From the NCBI GenBank assembly GCA_022316685.1, contig JAKJHU010000005.1, forward strand, positions 17,896,707 to 17,960,706: 64,000 nt of DNA, in the 5' to 3' direction. The notes beneath the pieces were generated by a model. The model was given only the letters and a program-made list of their open reading frames with translations, was not told the origin of the DNA and ran no database searches. Shown here piece after piece: positions 1 to 14,392 of the stretch. Source of the stretch: Progne subis subis (taxonomy: Eukaryota; Chordata; Aves; Passeriformes; Hirundinidae). Positions within the stretch are counted from its first letter, which is position 1; each line of letters opens with the position of its first letter. The position numbers and the translations under genes were made by a program.

Positions 1-2234
1 TAACAAAAAAGCCTAGAAGAAAACTGACACAGAAAGTTGTTAAAATGACTGCCTTCACTGTGAAAAACTTTCCTGTCTCTAAAAAGAATTAAACTAGCCA
101 AGGAATTGATCCAGAAATGTCAAGTATTTAATGATATTTGATACTTACAGCTTCAAAAACTTGTAACAAAATAATGAAAAATATTGATAATGTTACAGTT
201 CTTCTATCTTGCCCATTTTTCTGAGGAAGTTAGCTCTGGAAAATAAAGTGATAGGAGCTAAGAGGGCCAAACATATATTGCATACTCTGCAATCAGAAAA
301 AAGAAGTATTAACTTGTATCACAACACAGAGTGCTTGTGAAACTGAAAAGGTATGTAGATACCAATCACAAATTCATCCAGCCATCTCAGGAAACAGGGG
401 TGGTACTGCATGTATTGTCAGAAACATTCTAGCAAAATATGGAATATTAAGGCTGGCCTATTAAAAAACCCAAGAAAACCCTAAAACAACCTCACCAAAA
501 ATAAGTCCAAATCCATTCATTTGGGTAAAATAATCATCTGTCTCTACTCATGCATGCCATCTTCTCTTGCTGCTGTCAATCTGAAGTTGATAGGTAATGG
601 CCCTATGATTCAGGGAAACTGCTCAAGTGTGTACTCAGGCTTCACTTTGAGAGATGGGTTCATTTATCATCACAATAAGCTATTACCATTGATAGGTCAC
701 AACACATTGAAGAGACAGTCAGCCTAATTGGCTCAATTCAGTTAGCTCTGGATGTGCCTCTAGGAGACTAGCACTGCTTTGCAGGTAATATTCCACTACC
801 CAATAAACCACTTGTTTAATAATTCATTGCGGTTCAGATTAGGGTTCTAGCATATGATTATCCCTTCCATGTGCCAAATATTGAGGTCTTAACCCTTTTG
901 TAACTTAGGTGCAAGAAGAAAAATACATATTCATTCTATAGTTATGGTAATCCATACTTCTAAAAACTAACTGAATATTTAAAATTCCCCTGTCTAAATA
1001 AATCTATTGTATTAAAGTTAGGGACCCTCTCTGGAAAATAAAATTGCTTCCACCATCATTCTCTTCTATTAAAGATCATCTTACAGTATGCAAACTTACT
1101 AGAAACATTAAATAATGGATCTCATTTCACCTTCTAGAGATTTAACAAAGCAGTATGAGTCCATTCAGAGCAGTCAGGGTAGATGAGACACAGAATAGTG
1201 TACATGAGACACAGGATCTACAGGATTTAAAGGATGCTCCATGCTCTGTTCAGGTATTAGATCACAGCATGATACTCATTAATATGCTTAGAATGATGAC
1301 TCTATGAAAACACAAGTTAAAACTAAGTGAATAATTCAAGCTTCTGATCACTATTGTGCTACTTGTCAGTTCTGGTTACCATTTCACTATTCAATTCCTT
1401 GGCTGTTTATCACAGCCATAATGTTTACTGCCTCCCATAAACTATCACAAAATAAATTTTAAAAGCATTACTTTGTGTACACTTTGAATATCAGCTTGAG
1501 TTTTCTTTCACTAATGATGTCTTAATTGTATTTGTATAATTTTCAACAATTTATACCGCTTTTACAACTTCTGTACTCCCATTAGTAAAGCTGCTTTGTG
1601 TTTTAAAAATCAGCAACTCCTGCTAATATTTTGTTTTACAAACACACAACCTTTTTTTTAATGACAATAGAGGTAAAATTCTGTTAACCAAATTAGTTAG
1701 ATTAGGTCTCCCAGATCTGTCAATTGATTAAAAATTCCCATAACACCCATACAATAAAATATGAGTCCCGTAAATCACACAAACAGACTTCCTAATTGCA
1801 TGTGTACACAGGTGATTAGCACTTGGATTTGGGCATCTGTGCTACACTTGTTTGGTTTTAAAATTTCTTAATGACACAAGGTAGTGTGTCAATCAAGTTT
1901 AGGCACCAAAACTTAGTTTCTGAGATGTAAAATAGCAAGGCTAATTCCGATACGTAAAATGGAAACAACATAATTTATCCATCTTGCAGAGTAGAGAAGC
2001 TGCATGTAAGGACAATTTTGAGATTGTCAGATGATAATGAGCACGTCAAACTTCAAAACAATATATCACAGATTGAAAATACAACAAATGGTTTGTACTA
2101 AAGGTTGTTTCCCTCGCCCACCATCAGAAATTCTCAGTATTTCTGCCTTGCCACACACTGCCTTTTTGATGTGGAAAGCAAAATTGAACATGAACACCAC
2201 AAAATTACAAAACTAAAGCTCAGTGAAGTGAATT

Positions 2235-2270
2235 GGGGGGGGGGGTGTGTGTGTGTGTGTGTGTGTGTGT
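2235..2270. repeat. G11-(TG)n microsatellite
   Basis: Eleven G (2235-2245) followed directly by about twelve and a half TG units (2246-2270). This is a compound simple repeat and probably length-polymorphic. In the LAMA2 sense strand it reads as (CA)n followed by C11. Confidence 0.95.
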
Positions 2271-5200
2271 AAATCAAACAGAAATTGAAGTTTATTTATT
2301 CATAAAGAGGAAAGGAATCTGGAAACTAAACATGGCTCTTTATGGCTCTCAATATTTCGAGAATGACTTTTCAGTAGTTCTCAAGTATATCCTTTTGGTG
2401 ATAGACATTAGTTCCTTCATCACACTCCTGTGTAACCCAATATGAACTAGATGTTTGGACTATAAATTCTCTCTGATTAATCTGAGTAAAACTTGATTAA
2501 ACACTTTACTTACAGGTACCCTGTGATGAGCAAGGAACTCCAAATTTAGTTTTCAAAGCAAACACTTTGTTGCTGATGAAATATTTAGCATGCAGAGGAA
2601 TGTATATAAGAGGAAAAAAACCCCTATGTATCCTCCCTTTCATAAATTTCAGTTTTCCTTTGCAATCATTAAGTAACCACTGTTCAATTTAGCTAGGGAA
2701 TCATCATCACCATGTATCTTTGCATGGTGATTAGCTCTCAATACAAACTACCAGACATATAAATTCTTCTCAAGTCAAAGCTTTTTTTTCTTTTTTTTTT
2801 CTGCTTTTTCAGATCCTTCATTATTTTAGTATTTGTGATCAAAGAAGTCAAGAATAAGACTTTTCAAGCTGGAAAGCATATTCCCCCAATTTACTTCCTT
2901 CTTCATTATTTCCTATCACCCCTCAGTGTTCTCTCTCTAGCATTCACTTCCCTTCTTTTGTGAAACTGCTTTATTTTCTGCTTGTTTTTCCATTTTTCAA
3001 CAAACTCTACTGATTGAAACCCTTGCCTTCAAGGCAGACTTGGGTAAGCAGGTAGCACAAAGGACACTTGTGATTTATGAAATAATTTCACCAACAGTAA
3101 ATTTCCTCTTTTATCTAGGGTAGTGTAAGATGATTTTAGCAGTAAGAAATTAAATGTAACATGAGGTACATGAAATACTGCAGTCAGTGGACGCAGCTAG
3201 GCAGAGTCTGAGCCCTGTTTCAACCCATTTCCAAGGCCGTAACAGTCTACTGGGCATCCTTAATTTCCTTGCAATCACAATAATGGCTGTACTTGAACCA
3301 TCCCAACAGGATACCCAAGCATCATTAAAAGCATTAATGAGGAACAAAGTGTACAAAATTTACTTATCTCTTGGTAGTTTTTTACAGTCATGGCTAGCTG
3401 AGCCTCAAGCAGGACAGTACTAATATTGTTGCACTTTTTACTGGGGATCAAGCCAAATTTGGCAAGCCACATCTGTGAAAGAACGCAGACACCTACCTCT
3501 GTCCATTTCATGGTGCCAAGCTGAAAGAATATTTCAAGAAAAATAAAGAATCTAAACCAAATAATGAAATACAAATTAAGTAAACTTAAAGAAAGCATCA
3601 GTCAGATGTGGTTCAAGTCCTTAAAATGTTTTGCTTTTCCCTTGGATGTCTGCTCTGTTTGTCTCATCTTTTCCATATCTGACTCTGCCTATTATCTCAA
3701 TTTTTAGAAGTTATATTGAAATAAGTGCTAATAAAATAAATGGTACATTTGGTATAAATAGAAGACAATTTCATACTGTTGACTGAGTCTGATTACCATG
3801 GTGACTTGGTTTCAGTCAGGCCAGTTTAGATTGTGATTTAAAATAAAACAGCATTATTTAGATCGGTTTAATGCTACTTGTTATAAAATGAAAAACATAT
3901 CAATAAACGAAACCATCTTTTTCTTAGAAGAATGCATTTTAGCATGAAAGACAAAAGATACTGAAGTATATGTCTTTACATAATTTATTTTTTTCTTTAG
4001 GTTTAACTGAATAATTTTTTTTGCCATGAGTTGGCTATTTAAAAAAATCTGAAATTTGCAGCAACTGTGAATAACTTCAGGGGTGTTGAAGGACATTTCT
4101 TGCATACCATGTACTGCTGATGCCTATTAGTGTTTCTTTTATAAACATGGATAACATGCATATAACCAAACTATTTCATCCTACTCATCCTTACAATAAA
4201 ATAAGAATCATTAAATGTCCCGACAAAATTTGTTTTGTTATTCTATGCCTCACCTTGAGGATCATATTCCCTACTCTATTCCCAATTTACTGTTGCAAGC
4301 TTGAAGACATGCTTTGCTACACATCAAATCTGGTGTTGACACTTTCATGCGCAGATGACTGAAAAAAGGCAGAGCCTTCATGAAGTAGCCTTACCATCAC
4401 ACAGTAAGCAAATACTTCAGGCACCGCCTTTAGATTACTAAAGGGTGACCTGCTTAAATTCGGACAACCCATATTCATTAGGGAACAAAATCTTCTACTG
4501 ATTCCCTACACTGTCCATACAACCAGCTGAAAGAAAGGGTTTTCTTACAAAGGGGCACAACTGGAGATCACCGCAGCCCACCTAAGCCACACTATTTCGC
4601 TTCCCTGACGATAAAGCAATACAGACACATGCTTAAAAAAAAAAAAAAAGTTTGTCACCCGAATTTGAGAGTTGAGTGCTGGAATTCTGTAAGCTAGATT
4701 ACTTTCATTAGGCTAAATAATTTCCAAACCAACTGATTGTAAAAAGAGTAGCTTCCAACTACAAGTTAACATGCATTTCATCCATTTATACGAAAAGGTA
4801 TTATATTAGATCGTTTTCCTTTTTGAGGCAGGCACTAAAACCAAAGGAGATATGGGTCTATTTAAGTCCATCATGTCCTATGAACAAGAAAATCTTGAGA
4901 TCTGAAACCATGTCAATGCTAGATGAAGCTTTCTGAGCTTAGATGCTTTCATAATTCAGGATAATTGATCCCGGCATTTCAGTTCTAGCATATTATTGTA
5001 TTATTTACGCTTCTTTATGTTTTGGGTCTCAACTCCATCCCTTCTCCACTGGGAGCCATAGACTGCAATTTTCTTGCATTATTCCGCCTTTTATATCAGA
5101 ATTGCCTAAGAAATGAAAACAAATGGAAGGAAATAAACATAAAAGTCATGAGGACCTAGTTTATGATTATTTTATAATTCAATTTTTAATCCTGTGAGGT

Positions 5201-8200
5201 ATTCTAGGCAGTCTGCAATACATAATATGTCACAAAACAAACTGCTCATTCTATCCCAATCTAGTTTTCCACAAGTGAAGTACTTTTAAAAGGCTGTCAG
5301 ATTTTAAAAATTTGTATGAGTTGACTACAGGCTTATTACAGCATCTTCATTTCTGGACTCAAACAATGACTTAGTGAAGTCAGCAAATAGGTGATTAGCA
5401 AATAGCTAATTATAACATAAAGGAAAATAAATGAAGGAACAGGGTCAAAGAGCCCTCTTTCTATTCTGTACGTATGGAATCTAAATAAAATGTTCAGCTG
5501 CTGTCTTGGTTTTATCTAGAAGTCAGAGAAAGAACAATATCTATCATATGGCTGCTTTAGGTCTACGGAGTTGACAAACATGATGTCCAAGAACTTTTTC
5601 CAATTCATAACAAAGCTTAACATTCAAATATCTTTTGCTTTAATTTTCAAGATACTCTGACTTCATGAAGGATCAGCTTACATTAACCTTACTTACAGTG
5701 AATGGGATCATGCTGTACAACTAATTTAAGTGATTCCTGTAAAACAGGGATGGATTCAAGAAACATCTCAATCCAAGCCTGTCAGTATGCATATAGTGGT
5801 TTGGAGAAAAAGTGGTTTAGGATTTCCATCATGTTGTTTAAAGTTTGAGTAATGGCAGCATTAGTGTCTGCTCAAAACCCAGATGGAAGAGTGGCAGGGG
5901 ATGTATTACATACTGTGCGTTGAGACCTAACAATGCCCAGAGATTTGAATTCTAAGATGAACTCCACCTAAGGACTGAATTAACCTGCAACAGCTGACAA
6001 AAGACAGTGCCCTAGTTATCTGAAAAAGGCAAGGTAAATCTCCACCTTCACATTAAAGCTGGCCCTTGGCAAAGAAAGGATTATAAAACTTGCAGCTGAA
6101 GAAAAAAAATAAAGCATTACCCAAAGATGAAAGTTTCCTCATGGAATTTCAAGTGGCCTCAACCACCTCTCATGTTTGTGTCATGGAGGGGTAAGGAGGG
6201 GTGTCATACATTTAGATATGTTGAATAACATGTTTACTTTTATCTAATTATAACGAGCTTCTACTCATCAGACAAATTATCAAATTGCTTTTTGATGAGA
6301 TAACAAAGAGGCAGAGTATATATGTAATGTTAGACTTCCAAAATACCACACACACCTAACCCTTCTGCACTGACTTTAAAGAAACAAGCATTTCACATTA
6401 TCCTGCTGAGTTTGCTATATAATTTTTAACTTTATACTTTCTTTTCAGTGCTCTGATCAAATGTTATCATACTATAACTCATAACACTTTCAGACAAATT
6501 TGTAAAATATTTTAGTGTGGACACATGCTTAAAATAAACATACAGATCCATTGTCACAACAAATTAAGAAACTGAAAACTCAAAGAAAATGGGGTTTTCA
6601 ATACCTAAAATGTAATTAGAGTTTCTAGAATAATGCAATTCTTCAGATACTAGAAGGTCTAGCACAGTGCACATCCTCATGATTGCTGCAATCCTTAGTT
6701 CAGTAGGTTATGAGGAGGTAGGCAGGCAAGAATATAAACTGCTTTATGATATCTAGTAAAACCCCAATACTAGCCATTTTAAATCCGTTCTCTCAAATTA
6801 TCCACTGGCTATTTTATTTCCAGAAATTAAGTTCCTCCAGATTACTCCCAAACGTATTCTGCATCAAAAACATAATTCAGTATCTCAGTTCAAATGCATA
6901 TTATATATTTAAAAAAAAAAAATCTGAATTTATACAACAAAGTTTAAGTTCTAGTAGCAGCACACATATTTAGAAGACTAAAAGGGCTTGGTAATATTAA
7001 AGTAATTTGCTTACGTTTTTGTCCCACTCTGACATGAACAAGAATCCTGTACCATCTACAGCCTCTTGTTATTTAGAACGTCTCCTTCGAGACGCAGTAA
7101 AAGACCAGTATCACACAGCCTAGTGTCACCCAGATTTTGATGGAAAAGGAAAGGCTGAAGGTTGCACAGGGGCATCCTATTTATAATGTTCTTTTCCTCC
7201 AAGAGAAAGATGGAGATGGATGTAAAACAAGCAGATAGCACACATATGTCAATCAACATTGTGGAGGCACACGCAGGACATGCCAACTTCATATTAAAGA
7301 ATTATTTGATATAAGGTCTCTAAGCTATGTTTGAAATGCAGGAGGGTTACTACCTCTCTTTATTCAGTTTTATTTTGGGGAATATTATTTAAGAGCAATA
7401 ATTGTAGCAATATAAAGGAGAGATAACTTTCTGTGACACAAGATTTATAAATTACAAGAGAAGTGTACATCTTGATAAAAGATTTTCTAGTTTTTTTTCT
7501 ATGTTTCTTAAGACAAAAATTCTTGAAGAGTTTGCATGCTTTTACATACCAATTACTCTATAGCTAGCAATTATTCTCAAGTAAGGATGCTTTTTATCTA
7601 GATTAAGCTATTTGATTTTATTCAGTTTCAGCTACTTAGAGAAATGCTTTATTGAGTTTACAAATAAGGACTCTCAATATTCTATTTCCATTTCCCTTTC
7701 CATAGCATAAATCATCTGGCCTAGGCATGTCATTACGACTACAGTTTACGTGATGCAACATGACAGTTAAGATGTACTGTGGTAATTTGAGTGCTTTCAG
7801 TGTTATTGTAGTATCAAAAATTTATATGGTTCAGTTATTAAGGCAAATTGCTTCATTCATACAGCGATATCTGACAGTAACCACAAAGGACCTCCAAATT
7901 ACACTGAAAAAATATCTTCCACATTCAAATAAAGTGTGCATATTCCTACCATTATTTCGTTCACTGACTAGAAGCAAGATGAAATTCTGTCAGAAAAAGT
8001 ATCAGTTCATATTTCAGGGTAGGTTCACCAGACATGCAATAGTATAAAAGAAACTCGCCCTCGCCCAGTTAAGTGAGCCTGACTCTCTTTAACAATTTAT
8101 AGGCCATGAACAGGATGCCCAATTCTTTGGAATGATGCTATTTAGTTTCAATGTGCTCACTTACCTTCTGTCATGTTGATTTTCAGCCAACAGGAAGAAA

Positions 8201-8372
8201 GAAATAAATAAGAAGTTGACTAGCCTGAAGAGACTACAGAGGAAAATGGGTTTAAATACACCAGTGTTAGCATTTCTGCTAAGTTTTAGCATTATAAGGG
8301 CTACAGGAAATTGAAAGCTGTTAAGCTTTCTTCACATTTAAGACTCATTCAGTCTTCAATTCTAATCTCTGC

Positions 8373-8394
8373 AAAAAAAAAAAAAAAAAAAAAA
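8373..8394. repeat. Poly(A) tract, 22 bases
   Basis: Uninterrupted A22 on the plus strand in intron 12. No recognisable retroelement body precedes it. Confidence 0.9.
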
Positions 8395-8989
8395 GAGATT
8401 TTCATGAAACTATTTTGGATTTGGTATTAACTTGTGGGGTGTGAATATGCGTGAACATGTACGCTTAGATACATGCAGGCTTAAATACATGCATTAGAGC
8501 TGTCACAAAGCTCACAACAGTATTTTCTGAGTTTCAGGGCAGAGAGCTCTCCACACACAAGTTTCCTGACAAGCATTAAAGTTCTGCAACACACCCCCAG
8601 AACATCTGATACACAGCCTGCATCTCTGAAAAGCAGATGAGGGAACTGGTTTTCAAAGCAGAGGACAATGTGGGAAAAGAACAGGCCAAGCTGAACCACA
8701 CACCAGTGAGTTCATTCAAAAAACAATGCTGAGAACTAGTTCGACTTCTCTAACACCTGACAGCAGGAGACCAAGGAGGGCTCAATGTTAAAGATACTTG
8801 GGTAATTTTATCTACCTAACTTTTTGCTTCACAAGGATACTCCACACAGGTGATTCCTCTCTGCTTGCAATTTTGCCAGTCAAGTAGCAAACCAATTTTA
8901 ACCTCCTTCAATTCCAACCCCTTTCAAAGCCTTACCTTTTCTTCTCAATAAAACAAATTAGTGTTTAGGCACATACCACCTGCACTTAC

Positions 8990-9163
8990 TTTGTCGCCCA
9001 AATAAGGACTGGGTGCGCTCCAATAGTAGATCTGCGGCAGTACTTTTTGCGCAGCCACGTTGCTGATGCTAAGCTGATGATGCCCATCAAACCTCTTTTG
9101 CGTGGGGATAACTCTGATGAGACCTGGTAAGTCAGTCAGATACCATCCATTCATATCTTCTAT
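8990..9163 (-). CDS. LAMA2: LAMA2 exon 12 (LE5 stub and start of L4/laminin IV domain)
   Basis: This 174-bp, phase 0-0 exon encodes 58 residues beginning IEDMNGWYLTDLPGLIRVIP and ending YYWSAPSPYLGDK. It leads into the first laminin IV type A (L4) domain, a globular insert in the alpha short arm. GWYLTDLPG, the QLSISN motif and YYWSAP-PYLG identify alpha-2 specifically. The middle (TQKRFDGHH) is diverged from human. The acceptor is ATAATTTTAG (AG at 9165-9164) and the donor is GTAAGT at 8989-8984. It is the last exon I can identify: the following exon, expected to start LPAVGGQL-like, is not visible in the remaining 8.9 kb. Confidence 0.96.
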
Positions 9164-10554
9164 CTAAAATTATAGGAAAATAAATAAATAAATAAATACC
9201 CCCCACATTACAATAAGTATCAGGACACTGATTGTTTCTATAGTCACAGCCTCTCATTCTTCAATTTTTTTTTAAAAAAATGATTAGGTTTAATAGCAGT
9301 GTGGGCACCAAGGAAAACAGAGTAATAACAGCAAGCATTTTTTATTGTATATGACTGGGAATTATAACTTCTTAGTTTGAAATAACTGCAAGTATTTGCA
9401 CTCTGTTCTTCATGGTCCAGAGCAAGAAGGAAATTCCATCACACAAACATATGTGCAAGATTATCTACAAATATTTTGCAAGTTTTCAGTAAATAATATC
9501 AGTCACAGATTGTACAGAAGAGCTGACAAATGGATATACATTTTCAGCATAATTTATGATAATTTTCAATTCTAAAACCTTACTACTTACAAGGCAAATA
9601 TACTTTGTATACTTTCATATCTTTATGGTGCTAGAAAGCACCAGAACTTGAATTTTTGAAATCCTATAACTGGAAATGAATCATCAGAGAAGACCGCACT
9701 GCTTTACAAAGATGGCTTCTGGAGCCCAGATACAAGTGGAACAATAAACGAGCTCAGTCATGGAATGGAAAATTTCCCAGTTGCTGGCATGCAAATGAAA
9801 ACATTAGGCATATGTTACTTGCAGACTTCCAGTATAACAATATGGCCAAAATCAAGATCTAGTAGACCTGAAACACATTTCCCAGACTCAATCTACAGAC
9901 ATGAATATATACCAAACATCCATGTCAGTGACATCAGTGTCTGAGCTTTGAGAACTAACTTACAGTTTAGAGTATAATTGCAGGCTAAAGATATTTTTCT
10001 AAAGTACCAATAAGAATAGTAGGTTCATTTCCCTCTCACATCCTTTCCTAGGAATGCAGCATACAAAACAAATGTATTCAAAATGCCCCCTGCAAGGCAT
10101 TCCTTTACCTTACTTAAGCTGTGTGTTGTACATTTAGTGTTTCCAAATTCTTAATTACTTCAGGTCTAGAAATTTAATAATTACCTGGAAAAGCAGTTGC
10201 CCTATGGATATGGTGCATTTAACTCAGGAGTGGTTATGTATGCACATTACAGGACTGCGTTTATGCATACGACTTCATTTTTTATTGTTATAGTTACTTT
10301 TGTGCTTTTCACTGTCCTAATTGCTCTATTTCAGAACTTTCTCACAAAGAAGAGAGACAAAGCTTACAAGCATTTTCTTCTGGAAAAATGAAAAATATAA
10401 TAAAATGATATACATTTTATTAATAGCTCCAGTTGAAAGGGAGCCATAAGAACATGCATGATTTTATAATAAGAAAAAACCTAGTAACAATCGTTAGTGA
10501 CAGTACAAAAACCACAAAGCAATGGCATGTACTGTATGGTATGATTTTTCTTAC
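9164..10554 (-). other. LAMA2: LAMA2 intron 11
   Basis: A complete intron of 1391 bp between exons 11 and 12, the shortest in the window. It contains a short (AAAT)n run near 9177-9197 and no recognisable element. Donor GTAAGA, acceptor ATAATTTTAG. Confidence 0.92.
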
Positions 10555-10695
10555 ATTTCTGTAGGTAAAGGGAGACTCTCTGCAGATGTTTGTTTTCCCA
10601 GAGCAGAAACATTCCTCACAGCCTTCAGGATTATTTTGCTGAAGATTGAAGAAACCTGGTTTGCAGCGGTCACAGTTTTCTCCTTCAACATGTTC
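10555..10695 (-). CDS. LAMA2: LAMA2 exon 11 (LE4 and first half of split LE5)
   Basis: This 141-bp, phase 0-0 exon encodes 47 residues: EHVEGENCDRCKPGFFNLQQ, NNPEGCEECFCSGKT and NICRESPFTYRN. It ends LE4 and begins the LE5 repeat that is interrupted by the L4 globule; CKPGFFNLQ and CEECFCSG are characteristic of the segment just before an L4 domain in laminin alpha chains. All six human cysteines are kept. The acceptor is CTTTCCAG (AG at 10697-10696); the donor is AAT|GTAAGA (GT at 10554-10553). Flanking open frame on either side is intronic. Length matches human exon 11. Confidence 0.96.
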
Positions 10696-13600
10696 CTGGA
10701 AAGGCACATTAGAGTAGTACTTCAGTTGTCATAGATGAGAATTAGAGATCACTGGCTTTTTATTCTTCAGGAGGACTCTAAAGACATTTATAGGAAAGAC
10801 TTCCTTATTTGTGAATGTTAGAAGCAAATCCTTTACATAGTAAAAGGTGCTAGGTGTATGCATATAAATAACAGGACATGGAATTTGGACATTGAAAGAG
10901 TTGTCATTTTTCATCTCTATGAATGGACATACTTAATTTGAGGTAATAATCTAGTTTATATCCTTTACATTTGAGTCTTAGAGGGGAAGGAAGTATGCCC
11001 AATGTTATAACCTCAACAACTGTAGTATGTAGGTAGGGCTGACAAAACCCATGCACATCCAGCTGATGCAAACTGCAGGAACATGGCAGTAGTCGTACTT
11101 ATCACTCAGAGTATCAGTTTTTCAGAGATCAGTTCTTAATATCTGAATTCAGGATAAATACAAGTGCTAAACAGGTTGCGCTTCTTTCCATAACTACATG
11201 TGTTTGCCAGCCATGCAGCCAGGTTTGTCTTCCCCTCCAGGAAGACATGCACTAAACATACAGGAGCTGTTCTAAAGTTAGCATTTTGTAATTGTATTTT
11301 TCATAAAAAGCTTACATTGTGCATTAAATCCTACTAACTTACACTATAAATCAATTTGTCCTATAGGCAGAATTAAAGCTAGGTTTTCTACACAGATTGT
11401 GTGGCAGGTGGCTCATGATCTGGTGCTGGTTTACTAATCCAGTATTTTCCCCCACAGAGCTCCGAAAATTCTTCCCCTCTCAGAGGGATTATGCACAGTC
11501 TCTTTAACTCTGGCGACAATGCTCTGTGGAATGCACAGTATTGAACTGTTGGCTCTACATCAGCTGAGAACAAACACATTTTAAAAACCCTGTCCACATT
11601 GTGTAGTCTAGGACAGCATAAATACACAGCTCAGAAGTCACTGAAAGCCATTTGATAGCCTCCTGGTCAAGGTGTAGCAAACCTGGCAGAAACAGGGCAA
11701 AGCAGGTAGAGGTATGGGGAGAAAGAACAGCACGCATAAATTAAGAGAAAATAGAGACAGTGTGCAGGACGGGGCAACAACCTGCAAAAAGGGAGATACA
11801 ACTGAAATGTAATAATATTTTCACCACTAATAATACAGTAACAATATGTGTACTAAAGTATCCTTGTTCTGTCTACTGCTGCGCTCTATGCTCCTCTTCA
11901 ATAATATCATACAGCCTATTAAACAAACCACAAATATCTTTAATAAAACTCTAGGTTATAAGTCAATTACATTTAACTTCAACATCTCCTTAATCTCAAG
12001 ACTGGTGTTTTTACACTTTCACCAGAAATCTTAGGATTACCACCACATTACCACCACAGGTATGTCAAAATCAACTGGTGAATAATAATGTGAGCAACAT
12101 CTGGGCAGAGAAATACACTCACCCATTAAGAAACTACAATTAAGAATGCTGGTCCCAAAAGTTTCATACTGTGTTGACGTGCTTAGCGTGTACTGAGTGG
12201 GAAGAGGAAAATAAAAAGAGAGCTGCAAACCAAACGTGTCTAAATGCAAAGTTGCCCACTCTGCAGTCACAAACGTCATCTGGGAGTAAAACCTGTAGAA
12301 CTCCATTGATCAGGCAGCAAATTCGGTGAATAATAGATAAATAAAACTCGGAATTGGAAAGGAGATCTAGCCTATCCCTCTGAAAAACAAAACAATGTTT
12401 CTGCAAGCCCATGTAGTTCTCAATACTTTTCAGTGCAGTAGTAAGCTAACCATAGATGAGACTTTGACCACATACCTTCATAAAGTTGCAATATTTTGTG
12501 AAAAAAGGAATGTATCATTGCCCTCCTCCTTTCTGTATTTTAATTTACTCTAGTTCATGTGTAAAGGTAACAACCTAATGCCCAGTTTGTTGCATTTTGC
12601 TGCTTACAGTTAAGACTGCTTTTCAGCGATTTCCTTTACAAGAAAACTATCCTAGCAAGTTTACAGCTCATCATAGGTAATTGAAAGATGTGATTAAAAG
12701 AAGGGAAGCATTTTCCTAAGATCTGCTATTAACCAGACATCCTACTTTATTCTTCATATATAGCATAAGTAATCTGATGATTTCAGAGTCCCTTTGACTA
12801 TATTCTGCTTTCATTTGAATTTGAAGACTGCTAGTGAAATTAAATGTGTATATATCTGTATCTCAGCTATCTACAAAATGTATCGTTTTTCTCCCACAAG
12901 CACTTAAAAAGGGATTGGTGGAGCACAAAGAAGACAAAAGATGAACACTGAGTGAAAAGTGCATATAATGAAACCTCTCAGGGATAGGAATAGTTATTTC
13001 TATTTCATGTTTGTTCATTTTGGTCTGTGTGAACTAACAGGTCAGTTTTGCTTTGCATGAATAACATCATAAGAATCATTAAGCAGTATTTATCTAGTAT
13101 TTAGCATAAAATATCTTCATCAAAGCTCCATTCCAAGCCAGAACATAGCAAAATCACCCTCTTATGATCTTCTAGACTTGATAGCTAAGTAATAAGAAAT
13201 GTGATATGGATGATTTTATTTCTGACAGAGGGCACGTGGCTGTTACATAAAGTGAGGATAAGGTTAATTCTCTGAGTAGATTTCAGTGCTATTCAGCTGT
13301 CAAACCAGAGCTTTGTGTGTGTCCACAGCACAAGACAGAAGCATTTTTTGTACATTCATGTATTTAAGAATGTCATATAATTATTTTTAAATTCTCATTT
13401 GTGACTGATTCTGTTAACTAAATTTTGGAAGGGAATTCCCACAAGTACAGTACAGAAAAATTGACCCACAGTACAGTGAGCTGTCCTTTGGGCATATTCA
13501 TGGTCACTTACTAGACTATGACTTAGAAAGCACAACCATTTCTAAAGCCTTTCTGATAGCTAGGTATTTTATAAGTGGATGCATATGATTTAAAATGTTC

Positions 13601-14231
13601 TTCCTTTCAATATAGTATCAAGGAGATACCCTATGGCACACAGAGAAAAACTCTCTTAATTTTTTTTTTTTTTTTTTTCTCAGAAATTAAGAAATTCATC
13701 CTCCAGAAAGGACAGATTTTGTTTTTTTAAATATGTTAGAGATTTCTAAATAACCATCCCATGGCAGGAAAGAATGTCATGTATTCCTAATGACTACTCC
13801 TAAAAGGCAACTTTCTTGTTTTAATAGATCATCTGTTCACTTCATTTTCTCTTTTTGAAATCACATTTACAGGTTAGATTTAGAATCCACAATAACATAA
13901 ACATATAGTTTCTGAGTAGATGAGGATGGAATTTGAAACAAACAATTCACAGGCTTTGTAAGCATCCCTTCATTACAGATTTCTAAGGACTTATATGACG
14001 GGCAGCAGGCTCCTAGGTAAATGTGTTGATTGCAGAAGAGTTCTGAGATGACACAACACCATGTAGGATTTTGTTGGATTAAAAACAAGTGTTCTGTGAG
14101 AAGTGGCTAACAAAGATACTGACACATTTAGGTAGAACAGCGGAATACTCTGGCATAATAAAAGAGCACTAATGCAATCTTTCAGTATCATTAGTATCCT
14201 TCTATGGCTCAGAAGAATTTGACATCCATAC
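10696..14231 (-). other. LAMA2: LAMA2 intron 10
   Basis: A complete intron of 3536 bp. It holds a T19 tract at 13660-13678 and otherwise unremarkable AT-rich sequence. Several open frames of 60-120 codons cross it on both strands, but none has a recognisable domain and those near 14.2 kb are shadows of exon 10. Confidence 0.92.
13660..13678. repeat. Poly(T) tract, 19 bases
   Basis: An uninterrupted T run on the plus strand (A run in LAMA2 sense) within intron 10. No flanking retroelement was recognised. Confidence 0.85.
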
Positions 14232-14392
14232 CTTGCAGATGCAGGGACCAATGCAGGGGTCATCATTTTCACTGCCCTCAAGGGAACAGTTGCAGGGCAG
14301 ACACTCAGGATATCCTGTATAACCCAAGGCACATCGGTTGCAGCTTTCTCCTGCATAGCCAGTCTTGCAGTGACAGAAACCAGGCAACAAAT
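14232..14392 (-). CDS. LAMA2: LAMA2 exon 10 (LE3 and start of LE4)
   Basis: This 161-bp exon completes a split GAT codon with exon 9 and ends in phase 0. The 54 residues read DLLPGFCHCKTGYAGESCNR, CALGYTGYPECLPCNC, SLEGSENDDP and CIGPCICK. The CHCKTG..G..CxxCxxGYTGYPxC pattern is a canonical laminin EGF-like repeat and matches human alpha-2 LE3. Ten cysteines are conserved and there is one sequon (NCS). The acceptor is CTTCCCATAG (AG at 14394-14393); the donor is AAG|GTATGG (GT at 14231-14230), weaker than most. Exons 9 and 10 together total 261 bp and are frame-neutral as a pair. Confidence 0.96.

Larger units (their letters stand above)
1..8989 (-). other. LAMA2: LAMA2 intron 12 (partial)
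   Basis: At least 9.0 kb of AT-rich intron after exon 12. It holds a G11-(TG)12 microsatellite at 2235-2270, an A22 tract at 8373-8394 and otherwise single-copy-looking sequence. Translation of the minus strand in all frames showed no laminin exon, so exon 13 must lie beyond base 1. A block at 3190-3480 is less AT-rich than its surroundings but I do not recognise it. Confidence 0.85.

Noticed and set aside
8162..8240. Strong donor-like GTAAGT (minus strand, 8165-8160) after a pyrimidine-rich stretch, a possible exon 13 or alternative exon.
   Set aside because: None of the three frames upstream of the donor gives the expected L4-domain sequence (LPAVGGQL-like) and acceptor choices yield stops; treated as a cryptic site.
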